Positions 7,045 to 14,928 of a stretch of 64,000 nucleotides of DNA are shown here, one piece after another (position 1 is the first letter of the stretch; each line of letters opens with the position of its first letter). Source of the DNA: Acidaminobacter sp. JC074 (GTDB lineage: Bacteria; Bacillota; Clostridia; Peptostreptococcales; Acidaminobacteraceae); assembly GCF_022496765.1 (NCBI RefSeq), contig NZ_VANV01000011.1, positions 124,001 to 188,000 on the forward strand. Direction: 5' to 3'. A program made the translations under genes and the position numbers. Below the pieces are notes generated by a model that made no database searches, had not been told where the DNA came from, and was given only the letters and a program-made list of their open reading frames with translations.

Positions 7045-8238
7045 ATGGAGATAAAGTATTTTGATGAAATAAATAAGGACGTATTAAAAGTTTGGTATTC
7101 TATGCCTTCAAAATATGATAAGTATAAGAAGCGTTACAGCAAGAAAAAGGATGCTGACTTACACAGACTTAATAAAAAGTTAAAAGCTGGTTTGAAGCGT
7201 CTAGATATCAATAAATTAGATGATGAGATTGCTGACGCCTTGGTTGATGAGGTTCAAACGTTTGCTGTAAGAACAATTGGCATGTCACAATCAGCTGTCG
7301 ATGAAATTTTTAAGAAAGACTATTTTGAGCATAGTAAGACCTTTATAGAACGTGCCAGACAAGTTGAGCCTGAGATTGATAGAGAAGGCATATTTCAAGC
7401 TCTTAGAAATGTATGGGTCATGCATTCTATGCAGATGTATCTTGGACAAGAGGTAGAAATTACAGATTCTGTTTTTGCCTATTCCATGCTTTATCCTCTA
7501 ACGGACAATTATCTTGATGATCCAGGTATTTCAAAAGCTGATAAGATGGATTTCAACATGCGTTTTAGAGAAAAAATTAAATCGGGCCATGGTCAAGGTC
7601 GTAATGAAGCTGAATGCAAGTGTTTTGAGATGATCGACTTGATTGAAAAGGATTGGAACCGCTTTGATCATCCAAGGGTATTTGAAGGTTTGTTGGCTAT
7701 ACTAGATGGACAAAATGCCTCCCTCCACCAGCATGGTATGAAGTCCTTGTTTGATAAAGACTTGCTGTCATTAACCTTTTATAAGGGTGGCTCTTCCGTG
7801 CTTGCTGATGCTTATTTGGTTAAGGGAGTTTTAAGTCGTGAGGAGGAGTTGTTTGCCTATATGTATGGTGTTATCCTGCAACTTGCAGATGATTTGCAGG
7901 ATCTAGAAGTTGATTTAAAAGAAGAACACTTTACAATCATGAACATTCAGGGGACTTTAGGACATTTAGATACCATCTTACATAAGATGCTTAATCTCAT
8001 AGATCACTTTATTGATAACCACTATGAGCAAAACACAAAGGCTCAAGTCGCCTTAAGAGAGTTAACACATGAAAGCATTCAACTACTTATTTTTGAAGCC
8101 CTTATGAGGAGTAAATCCTATATTTCAAAGGCTGTTTATAAGAGGATTTCAGAAGGAAGTCATTTTTCTACTAGGGCCTATAAGAAGGTAGAAAAGTCTT
8201 TTAACAAGCAGTTAAATACAATTGTAGCATCTTTGTAG
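7045..8238 (+). CDS. Class I isoprenoid-synthase-like protein
   Basis: A 397-residue, mostly helical protein with no membrane segments. Two aspartate-rich motifs sit where trans-prenyltransferases and terpene synthases bind diphosphate-Mg: DNYLDD at residues 154-159 within YPLTDNYLDDPG, and LADDLQDLEVD around residues 281-290, like the second Asp-rich motif of prenyl synthases. This suggests the class I isoprenoid synthase fold; the product, if any, cannot be inferred. The N-terminal 90 residues are charged and not recognised. The ATG at 7045 is preferred over the TTG at 7042 because GAGGTGA ends at 7040. No MEP-pathway or prenyl-using gene is nearby. It could be a non-catalytic relative. Confidence 0.65.
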   Translation: MEIKYFDEINKDVLKVWYSMPSKYDKYKKRYSKKKDADLHRLNKKLKAGLKRLDINKLDDEIADALVDEVQTFAVRTIGMSQSAVDEIFKKDYFEHSKTFIERARQVEPEIDREGIFQALRNVWVMHSMQMYLGQEVEITDSVFAYSMLYPLTDNYLDDPGISKADKMDFNMRFREKIKSGHGQGRNEAECKCFEMIDLIEKDWNRFDHPRVFEGLLAILDGQNASLHQHGMKSLFDKDLLSLTFYKGGSSVLADAYLVKGVLSREEELFAYMYGVILQLADDLQDLEVDLKEEHFTIMNIQGTLGHLDTILHKMLNLIDHFIDNHYEQNTKAQVALRELTHESIQLLIFEALMRSKSYISKAVYKRISEGSHFSTRAYKKVEKSFNKQLNTIVASL

Positions 8239-8257
8239 TTTGTACATGATGATTTGT

Positions 8258-8277
8258 GGTATCAGTGTAATGATACC
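8258..8277. promoter_or_regulatory. Inverted repeat before the zinc-ribbon gene
   Basis: Perfect GGTATCA-N6-TGATACC ending just before the GGAGGTGA ribosome binding site. It may be an operator or an RNA hairpin controlling translation. Confidence 0.4.
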
Positions 8278-8289
8278 GGAGGTGATTGT

Positions 8290-8556
8290 ATGAAAACGTA
8301 TAAGTATTGTCAGTCATGTGGCTTTCCAATGAAAAAAGATCCAAATGGTGGTGGCAGTGAAAAAGATGGCAGTATCAACAAGAAATACTGTTATATGTGT
8401 TACAAAGATGGTGAGTTTCTGACACCTAAAGAAGTTGACACACCTAAAAAGATGCAGGACTTCTGTATAAACCAGATGAAAAAGTCTGGTATGAATGGCT
8501 TTGTAGCTTGGCTAGCTACCAGGGGTATTCCTAAATTAGAACGCTGGAATCAGTAG
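8290..8556 (+). CDS. Zinc-ribbon domain protein
   Basis: Small cytoplasmic protein of 88 residues. A zinc ribbon is formed by YCQSCGFPM and YCYMCYKDG (two CxxC pairs), followed by a helical tail ending GIPKLERWNQ. This resembles the family named 'putative zinc ribbon domain'. The function is not known; in many genomes it is found alone or attached to regulators. The start at 8290 follows GGAGGTGA (8278-8285). It is bracketed by an inverted repeat upstream and a terminator downstream, so it may form its own unit. Confidence 0.8.
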   Translation: MKTYKYCQSCGFPMKKDPNGGGSEKDGSINKKYCYMCYKDGEFLTPKEVDTPKKMQDFCINQMKKSGMNGFVAWLATRGIPKLERWNQ

Positions 8557-8568
8557 TATATATTATAG

Positions 8569-8612
8569 GTTTAACGACAAAACAAAGTTTTGTTGTTAAA
8601 CTTATTTTTTTT
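8569..8612 (+). terminator. Terminator after the zinc-ribbon gene
   Basis: Fifteen-base stem GTTTAACGACAAAAC / GTTTTGTTGTTAAAC with a three-base loop, then a long T tract. Confidence 0.93.
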
Positions 8613-8661
8613 GAATGTTTTGCTTATATTAGGGTAGTAATCTCTTATGAGGAGGTTGGGT

Positions 8662-10752
8662 ATGAGCAAAGTAAAACTCAGAAAAATATCGGCAAAAATA
8701 ATGCGAGCAATTTTATTAGTGAATGTTGTTTCATTGGTTGTCATTGGTGTGGTAGTAGGTATGACTGTAAATAGCCGGGTCGGAGACCAATCGAAAGATG
8801 GTGCTGAAACACAGATTGCAGAAAGTATCAATGCCTTTGAACTTTACTTTTCAGACATTGAATCAGCAGTAAGTGTTATTGTTAATGATATTAGGGCTGA
8901 TGTCGATGTAGATAAGGCATTAAGAGACAAATCGTATTTACAAGACTATAAAAAAGATATTGTAAAACGTCTTGAAACTTTAGGGGAGAATACAGATTTA
9001 ACAAGATCTATTTACGTCTACTTTAATACGGTTAAGTTTGACCAAGAAGTAGATGTATGGATGTTACGTCAAGACGATGGTTCTTATGAACTGCAAGGGG
9101 CATTTGGTTATGATTATTACCTAGACTACAATGCATGGTACAGTGAACCCATTGACAATAAAAATACATTATGGACATTTCCATATGAATCATCTGCAGG
9201 TGGTCTGATTACATCTTATGTAACACCAGTTATTGTAGATGGTGAGGCAATTGCCATGGTTGGTATGGACTTATACTTAGATGATGTAGAAAAACTGTTA
9301 GAAGAGACTACTTTGTATGATACTGGTTATTTATACTTGATGCATCCAGATGGTAGAACGATTATACATCCGAGACTACCTTGGGAAGATAGAGATGGAG
9401 ACGGTACGCCTGAACCATGGAATATGCTAGAAGTTGGAGATTATCAATTTTTATTAGATGAAATGAACTCTAGAGATGCAGGCTTTGTAGCCTATGACAG
9501 AGATGATGGTTCGCCAGTAATTGCAGCTTTTGGTCATCTCAATAATGGTTGGATAGTGGCTTCTAGTATTCCTGCAAATGAAGTTATGGCTATGGTTACT
9601 GTTGTTCTAATAACCATTGTTGTTGTTTTGGTTGTATTTGTTATAGTAGCAATCCTTGTATCTCTATGGATGGGTAACTCCATTACAAGACCAATCCGTA
9701 GGATTGTTGAATCTATAGAACATATTAAAAATGGTGATTTTACAACTGTTGTTGAGGTTAAATCTAAAGATGAAACTAAGTTGTTAGCAGATGGTTTAAA
9801 TGATATGTCTGCTTCTGTAAGAGATTTAATCGTTGAAACCAAACACGTTTCGAGAGATATGGTGGATTCAGCCTCTAACTTGGCGGCCATGAGTGAAGAA
9901 ACAAATGCGACTGTAGACCAAGTTGCTGTCACAATCCAAGAGATTGCAAAAGGTACTCAAGAAACTGCTGGTGATGCTGAAACTGGTGCTGAAATTGCAG
10001 CAAATATCAACAATCAATTTGTAACCTTAATGGATAACTCTACTGCTATGAAAGAAAATGCTGAAGTGGCTATCGAGATGAATAAGACTGGTTTAAAGGC
10101 TCTCGATACTTTGAAAGAGAAGTCTTCACAGGCGAACTCTTCTAATGAGAGAGTTAAAGATGCTGTAGATAATTTGGATAAGAAGGCCAATGAAATTACA
10201 GACATTATCCAGGCCATTACATCTATAGCTGAACAAACTAATTTACTTGCACTAAACGCATCTATTGAGGCTGCTAGAGCAGGTGAAGCTGGTAGAGGTT
10301 TTGCAGTTGTTGCAGATGAGATCAGAAAGCTTGCAGAGTCATCAAGTGAAGCGGCTGAAGAGATTAGAACCATTATTGTAGATATTCAAGGCGTGAGCCA
10401 GGAGACTGTATCTGTTATGAATGAAGTAACAGAAATGAATGAGCAGCAAAATGAAGCCTTAGGTGATGTAAATGTTGCCTTCGATAAAATATTTAGTTCT
10501 GTAGATGGTATTTCATCTCAAATAGAGATTGTTACAACTGAACTTGATGCTCTAAATGATAGTAAAAACCAGCTGGTTGCTTCTGTTAATAATATATCGG
10601 CGATTTCAGAGGAAACAGCTGCTGCGACTGAAGAAGTTGAGCGTTCAATGGACGAGCAAACGAAAGCAGTAGAGCAAGTTGCAGAGAATGCAGACCGCTT
10701 GAATGCACTGTCGAGTGAGTTGAATCAAAAGATAGAATTCTTCAAAGTTTAA
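8662..10752 (+). CDS. Methyl-accepting chemotaxis protein with Cache domain
   Basis: Transmembrane chemoreceptor of 696 residues. Order: short cytoplasmic start, TM1 (about 15-37), an extracytoplasmic double-Cache-like sensor (about 40-300, with tryptophan- and tyrosine-rich strands and the [13 protein letters not shown] segment), TM2 (about 312-334), HAMP, then a long coiled-coil signalling domain with the invariant tip [18 protein letters not shown] and [16 protein letters not shown]. It would control CheA. GAGGAGGT supports the ATG at 8662 rather than the one at 8647. No other che gene is present. Cache sensors often bind amino or organic acids, but the ligand here is unknown. Confidence 0.96.
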   Translation: MSKVKLRKISAKIMRAILLVNVVSLVVIGVVVGMTVNSRVGDQSKDGAETQIAESINAFELYFSDIESAVSVIVNDIRADVDVDKALRDKSYLQDYKKDIVKRLETLGENTDLTRSIYVYFNTVKFDQEVDVWMLRQDDGSYELQGAFGYDYYLDYNAWYSEPIDNKNTLWTFPYESSAGGLITSYVTPVIVDGEAIAMVGMDLYLDDVEKLLEETTLYDTGYLYLMHPDGRTIIHPRLPWEDRDGDGTPEPWNMLEVGDYQFLLDEMNSRDAGFVAYDRDDGSPVIAAFGHLNNGWIVASSIPANEVMAMVTVVLITIVVVLVVFVIVAILVSLWMGNSITRPIRRIVESIEHIKNGDFTTVVEVKSKDETKLLADGLNDMSASVRDLIVETKHVSRDMVDSASNLAAMSEETNATVDQVAVTIQEIAKGTQETAGDAETGAEIAANINNQFVTLMDNSTAMKENAEVAIEMNKTGLKALDTLKEKSSQANSSNERVKDAVDNLDKKANEITDIIQAITSIAEQTNLLALNASIEAARAGEAGRGFAVVADEIRKLAESSSEAAEEIRTIIVDIQGVSQETVSVMNEVTEMNEQQNEALGDVNVAFDKIFSSVDGISSQIEIVTTELDALNDSKNQLVASVNNISAISEETAAATEEVERSMDEQTKAVEQVAENADRLNALSSELNQKIEFFKV

Positions 10753-10777
10753 TTAGCCCATTAGGGCTAATTTTTTT
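10751..10777 (+). terminator. Terminator after the chemoreceptor gene
   Basis: TTAGCCC, loop ATTA, GGGCTAA, then seven T. Confidence 0.93.
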
Positions 10778-10832
10778 GGAGTTTGTTTTGGAATTAAATG
10801 TGTTATAATAATAAGGAGTAAATGGAGGCAAT

Positions 10833-12179
10833 ATGCTAAAAGACAAATTAAAACAACAAAATTTAAATCCCGCGCAAATCTTAGTACTTGGCTTTGCTTT
10901 GATTATATTGGTTGGGGGTATTTTACTTTCAACACCTTTTGTAACACAAACAGGTGAGTCTACAGGTTTTCTAAAAGCGCTCTTTACATCAACTTCCGCG
11001 GTCTGTGTAACTGGACTTGTAGTAGTAGATACAGGCACTCATTGGAATATGGCTGGTCAAATCATCATTTTGATTTTAATTCAGATTGGTGGACTGGGTA
11101 TCATGACCATGGCGACTTCTGTTGCACTCATTATTGGACGAAAGATTTCTCTGAGAAGCCGTTTGATTATGCAGGAAGCTCTTAATCAGTTTACAATACA
11201 AGGTGTTGTAAGACTGACAAAATACATCATTATAACGACCTTTGTCATAGAAGGTATAGGCGCTTTTTTCCTAGCCATGAATTTTATACCGGATTACGGT
11301 GTGCCTAAGGGTATTTTCTTTGGTATTTTCCACTCTATATCAGCCTTCTGTAATGCAGGTTTTGATATTATAGGTGGTGGTAGATCTTTAACACCTTACA
11401 CAGAGAACTTGTCTGTTAACTTTATAGTAATGAGTTTGATTATTTTAGGTGGTTTGGGTTTTACAGTGATCATTGATTTGATTCGCTCAAGATCTTATAA
11501 GAAGTTAACCCTTCACTCTAAGATTGTTGTGATGATGACAGTTACCCTTATCTTAGTTGGCTTTGTTTTATTCTTTGTTATGGAGTTTAACAATCCAGAT
11601 ACCATGAAAGATTTATCATTAAAGGGTAAGTTAACTGCAGCCATGTTCCAGTCGGTTACAACGAGAACAGCTGGCTTTAACACCATTGATCTTGCTCAGA
11701 TGCATGATTCGTCAAAGCTATTAACAGTACTTCTCATGTTTATCGGTGGTTCACCAGGTTCAACAGCCGGTGGTATGAAGACAACAACTGTTGCTCTTGT
11801 GATTCTCTTAATCATATCTGTTGTAAAAGGTAGAGATGATGTGGAGTTCTCTAGAAGACGTATTTCTAGAGACAATGTCAACAGAGCCCTAACAGTTGTA
11901 GGTGTTGGTATAAGTTTAGGATTTTTAGTTGTCTTTTTACTGACAATGACTGAAAAAGGTGCAGATTTTATCACCCTATTGTTTGAAGCTATATCCGCTT
12001 TAGGAACAGTAGGACTATCATTAGGTTACACATCGAGTCTATCAGCACTCGGTCAAATAATAATAATTTTTACAATGTTCGCAGGACGTGTTGGAGCATT
12101 AACAATAGTATTTGCTCTGGCCCAATCAGATAACAAAGCATTGATTAGATATCCAGAATCAAAAGTCAGTGTTGGATAG
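10833..12179 (+). CDS. ktrB: Potassium uptake channel subunit KtrB
   Basis: Integral membrane K+ translocating subunit of the Trk/Ktr/HKT superfamily, 448 residues. All four pore loops are recognisable by their filter glycines: TSTSAVCVTGLVVVDTG, FHSISAFCNAGFD, SVTTRTAGFNTI and ISALGTVGLSLG. Its length and the partner gene fit KtrB rather than TrkH. GGAGG at 10824-10828 supports the start; TATAAT at 10804-10809 is the probable -10. ktrA follows after 11 bases. In Firmicutes Ktr systems are gated by ATP/ADP and c-di-AMP through KtrA. Confidence 0.93.
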   Translation: MLKDKLKQQNLNPAQILVLGFALIILVGGILLSTPFVTQTGESTGFLKALFTSTSAVCVTGLVVVDTGTHWNMAGQIIILILIQIGGLGIMTMATSVALIIGRKISLRSRLIMQEALNQFTIQGVVRLTKYIIITTFVIEGIGAFFLAMNFIPDYGVPKGIFFGIFHSISAFCNAGFDIIGGGRSLTPYTENLSVNFIVMSLIILGGLGFTVIIDLIRSRSYKKLTLHSKIVVMMTVTLILVGFVLFFVMEFNNPDTMKDLSLKGKLTAAMFQSVTTRTAGFNTIDLAQMHDSSKLLTVLLMFIGGSPGSTAGGMKTTTVALVILLIISVVKGRDDVEFSRRRISRDNVNRALTVVGVGISLGFLVVFLLTMTEKGADFITLLFEAISALGTVGLSLGYTSSLSALGQIIIIFTMFAGRVGALTIVFALAQSDNKALIRYPESKVSVG

Positions 12180-12190
12180 AAGGAGGCAAT

Positions 12191-12847
12191 ATGAATAAGC
12201 AATTCGTAATTATTGGTTGCGGTAGATTTGGATCAAGTGTGGCTAGAAAGCTTCATGAGTTAGGTAGTGAGGTTATGGCCGTTGATTCTTCTGAGGAAAC
12301 CATTCAAAATATAGCAGACTCAGTAACACACGCGGTGCAGGCAGATGCAACAGATGAAAATGCCCTAAAGGCCATTGGTATTAGAAACTTTGACGTTGCT
12401 GTGATTACAATTGGTGCCAATATCCAGGCTTCTATTATGGTAACACTTATGGTAAAAGAACTGGGTATTAAACATATCGTTGCCAAAGCGCAAAATGAAA
12501 TGCATGCAAAGGTACTATATAAAATTGGTGCAGACAGGGTTGTGTTCCCTGAGAGAGAAATGGGTGTTAGAGTAGCTAAGAACTTAGTGTCTAACAAAAT
12601 TTTAGATTACATTGAGTTATCAGAAGAATATACAATTGCTGAGGTTACACCTTTAAAAGCATGGATCGGTAAATCATTAATCGAACTGAACGTAAGGGCA
12701 CAATATGGTATCAACGTTATCGCTATTAAGTCTAATGAAAGCATCAACATCAATGTTGGACCAGAAGAGTCTATCAGCGAGCATGATATCCTTGTAGTAA
12801 TCGGTCATAATGACGATATCAGAAAAGTTGAAAGTGGTACTAGATAG
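12191..12847 (+). CDS. ktrA: Potassium uptake regulatory subunit KtrA
   Basis: Cytosolic ring-forming RCK protein, 218 residues. The N-terminal Rossmann domain has GCGRFGSSVARKL and the acidic MAVDSSEE that contacts the nucleotide ribose, plus the VIGKA-like IVAKAQN strand. The C-terminal RCK_C/TrkA_C domain (about 135-218) is the usual c-di-AMP site in Firmicutes. It is translationally adjacent to ktrB. The stop codon TAG overlaps the GTG start of the next gene by one base, suggesting coupling. Confidence 0.94.
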   Translation: MNKQFVIIGCGRFGSSVARKLHELGSEVMAVDSSEETIQNIADSVTHAVQADATDENALKAIGIRNFDVAVITIGANIQASIMVTLMVKELGIKHIVAKAQNEMHAKVLYKIGADRVVFPEREMGVRVAKNLVSNKILDYIELSEEYTIAEVTPLKAWIGKSLIELNVRAQYGINVIAIKSNESININVGPEESISEHDILVVIGHNDDIRKVESGTR

Positions 12848-13587
12848 TGAAGTTAATTACGTCAAAAGACAATGCCTTTATAAAATCGGTCTTAAAACTG
12901 AAAACTAAAAAAGGACGTCTAAAGGCAAATGAGTTTATACTTGATGGTTATAGAATTGTTAAACATGCTTTAGAAAATGATATAGCCATATCATCTATTA
13001 TCATGACGGAAGACTTTTATAAGAGCCATGATTTAGATTTTAACAATATCGTTGTAACCAGTGACGCCATTATGAAGACATTGGTAGAGACAGAGACACC
13101 TCAGGGGATTCTTGCAATTGTAAAGATTGAAGAAGTCCCTTTAAGAGAGGGGCCAGTCTTGTTTTTAGATAAGATTCAAGACCCAGGCAATCTGGGAACC
13201 CTGATTAGAACAGCTGAAGCCGCTGGTTTTGGTGGCGTGATCCTAAGAAAGGGCTGTACAGACCCTTACAGTCAAAAGTCTATCAGATCTTCTATGGGTT
13301 CGATTGTTTCCATTCCTGTTCTTATGGGCAGAGATATAGATGATCTAATGAAACTAGACTATAAGATATATGGTGCAGCTTTAGAAGGCGGCAAGCCTTA
13401 TAGGGATTTTACGTATGACGTTAAGACTTTATTGATTATTGGTAATGAAGGCAATGGTATTACAGATGAAGTATTGGATATCTGTCATGAGCGTATCTAC
13501 ATACCTATGAAGGGGGATGTAGAGTCTTTAAATGCTTCTATAGCAGGTGGTATTTTAATGTTTGAAATTGCTGCTTGTGTATCTTAA
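12847..13587 (+). CDS. TrmH/SpoU family RNA methyltransferase
   Basis: SAM-dependent RNA 2'-O-ribose methyltransferase of 246 residues. The N-terminal RNA-binding part (KLKTKKGRLKANEFILDG) resembles the SpoU substrate-binding domain. The C-terminal SPOUT knot carries the three motifs: LDKIQDPGNLGTLIRTAEA, LIIGNEGNGI and IPMKGDVESLNASIAGGI. This family methylates 23S rRNA or tRNA; the target is not evident. The start is GTG at 12847, overlapping the ktrA stop by one base with only a weak ribosome binding site. The pheS promoter -35 box lies inside its 3' end. Confidence 0.92.
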   Translation: MKLITSKDNAFIKSVLKLKTKKGRLKANEFILDGYRIVKHALENDIAISSIIMTEDFYKSHDLDFNNIVVTSDAIMKTLVETETPQGILAIVKIEEVPLREGPVLFLDKIQDPGNLGTLIRTAEAAGFGGVILRKGCTDPYSQKSIRSSMGSIVSIPVLMGRDIDDLMKLDYKIYGAALEGGKPYRDFTYDVKTLLIIGNEGNGITDEVLDICHERIYIPMKGDVESLNASIAGGILMFEIAACVS

Positions 13588-13603
13588 AGGCATATGTTAT
13601 AAT
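13575..13603 (+). promoter_or_regulatory. Promoter of the pheST T-box transcript
   Basis: TTGTGT (13575-13580), 17-bp spacer, TATAAT (13598-13603). The -35 box lies within the end of the preceding methyltransferase gene. Confidence 0.75.
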
Positions 13604-13609
13604 ACTAGC

Positions 13610-13833
13610 ATTAAAAGCAAAGACAAAGAGAGTAGTAGATGGATGATTTTAAGAGAGAGAATGGTTGGTGAGAATTCTCATGATGAAATCTATGAAGTTC
13701 ACTTTCGAGCTGTAGGGCTGAATTCAGTAGGTTCTATCGTTTCATCCACGTTACGGATATCGAGTGGCCTTATGGCAATTTGGGTGGTACCACGGATATT
13801 ACTTCGTCCCTATTTTAGGGAGGAAGTTTTTTT
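13610..13833 (+). ncRNA. T-box leader, phenylalanine specific
   Basis: tRNA-sensing leader upstream of pheS. Stem I runs from about 13620, with the distal loop GGTTGGTGAGAA. The specifier TTC (Phe) at 13698-13700 is followed by A and lies six bases before GAGC. The T-box sequence TGGGTGGTACCACGG is at 13781-13795. The terminator ACTTCGTCCCTA / TAGGGAGGAAGT with seven T is at 13801-13833. Uncharged tRNA-Phe should stabilise the antiterminator and allow pheST transcription. Confidence 0.95.
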
Positions 13834-13898
13834 ATTGTAGAATATGTCGTATACCATTCTTAATGAATAGAGTTACGTAAGTATGAGAGGAGAGTGTC

Positions 13899-14918
13899 AT
13901 GAAAGAACGTTTGTTGAAGATTCGAGAAACGGCAACTGAAATGATTGAATCATCATCGTCTTTAAAAGAGTTGGAAGATTTACGTATAAAGTTTTTAGGA
14001 AAAAAAGGTGAATTAACTGACATCCTAAAAGGTATGGGTAAACTTTCGAAGGAAGAAAGACCAGAGATGGGCAAGGTTTCAAACGAAGTAAGAAGTCACA
14101 TTGAAACAATGCTTTCTAATATCAAGGAGACATTAGAAAAAGAAGCATTAAACGCAAAGCTTAAGAGTGAGGTAATTGATGTTACATTACCTGCATCAAA
14201 AGTTAATGTTGGTAACAAGCACCCACTTATGAAAGTATTTGATGAATTACAAGATATCTTCTTAGGTATGGGTTACAAGATCGCTGAAGGTCCAGAAGTT
14301 GAAACGGTTTACAATGCCTTTGATGCACTTAACTCACCTGATGATCATCCATCTAGATCAACATCAGATACATTCTACTTTGCACCTGATATCTGTTTAA
14401 GACCACATACTTCAAGTGTTCAAATCAGAACAATGCAAAATCAAAAGCCGCCTATTAAGGTTATTTCTCCTGGTAGATGTTTTAGATTTGATGAGTTAGA
14501 TGCAACGCATTCTCCAATGTTCCACCAGTTAGAAGGTCTTGTTGTGGATGAGAATGTAACGATGGCTGACTTAAAAGGTGCCTTAGACTTGTTTGTAAAG
14601 AGATTCTTCGGTTCAAACATCAAAACTAAGTTCAGACCACACCACTTCCCATTTACTGAGCCGAGTGCAGAAGTAGATGTTACATGCTTCAAGTGTGGCG
14701 GTGTAGGCTGTAAAGTTTGTGGCGGTACAGGTTGGATAGAAATCCTTGGCTGCGGTATGGTTCACCCTGAAGTATTAGAAGAATGTGGTATCGATTCTGA
14801 AAAGTATTCTGGTTTCGCATTTGGTATGGGTGTAGATAGAATCACAATGCTTAAGTATGAAATTGAAGATATCAGATATTTATTTGAAAATGATATGAGA
14901 ATGATCGACCAATTCTAA
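13899..14918 (+). CDS. pheS: Phenylalanine-tRNA ligase alpha subunit
   Basis: Catalytic class II synthetase subunit, 339 residues, charging tRNA-Phe as an alpha2beta2 tetramer. The N-terminal coiled coil (1-90) binds tRNA. Class II motif 2 is SPGRCFRFDELDATHSPMFH, and motif 3 is FAFGMGVDRITMLKYEIEDI. The CFKCGG...CKVCGG cysteine cluster near residue 265 is usual in Firmicutes PheS. GAGAGGAGA precedes the ATG. pheT follows after ten bases. Confidence 0.98.
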   Translation: MKERLLKIRETATEMIESSSSLKELEDLRIKFLGKKGELTDILKGMGKLSKEERPEMGKVSNEVRSHIETMLSNIKETLEKEALNAKLKSEVIDVTLPASKVNVGNKHPLMKVFDELQDIFLGMGYKIAEGPEVETVYNAFDALNSPDDHPSRSTSDTFYFAPDICLRPHTSSVQIRTMQNQKPPIKVISPGRCFRFDELDATHSPMFHQLEGLVVDENVTMADLKGALDLFVKRFFGSNIKTKFRPHHFPFTEPSAEVDVTCFKCGGVGCKVCGGTGWIEILGCGMVHPEVLEECGIDSEKYSGFAFGMGVDRITMLKYEIEDIRYLFENDMRMIDQF

Positions 14919-14928
14919 GGAGGAAATT

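Noticed and set aside
9534..10373. Long minus-strand frames inside the chemoreceptor gene
   Set aside because: Alanine/serine-rich antisense shadows of the coiled-coil signalling domain.
13562..13840. 92-codon open frame between the methyltransferase and pheS
   Set aside because: It lies across the pheS promoter and the whole T-box leader, including the terminator; no ribosome binding site.
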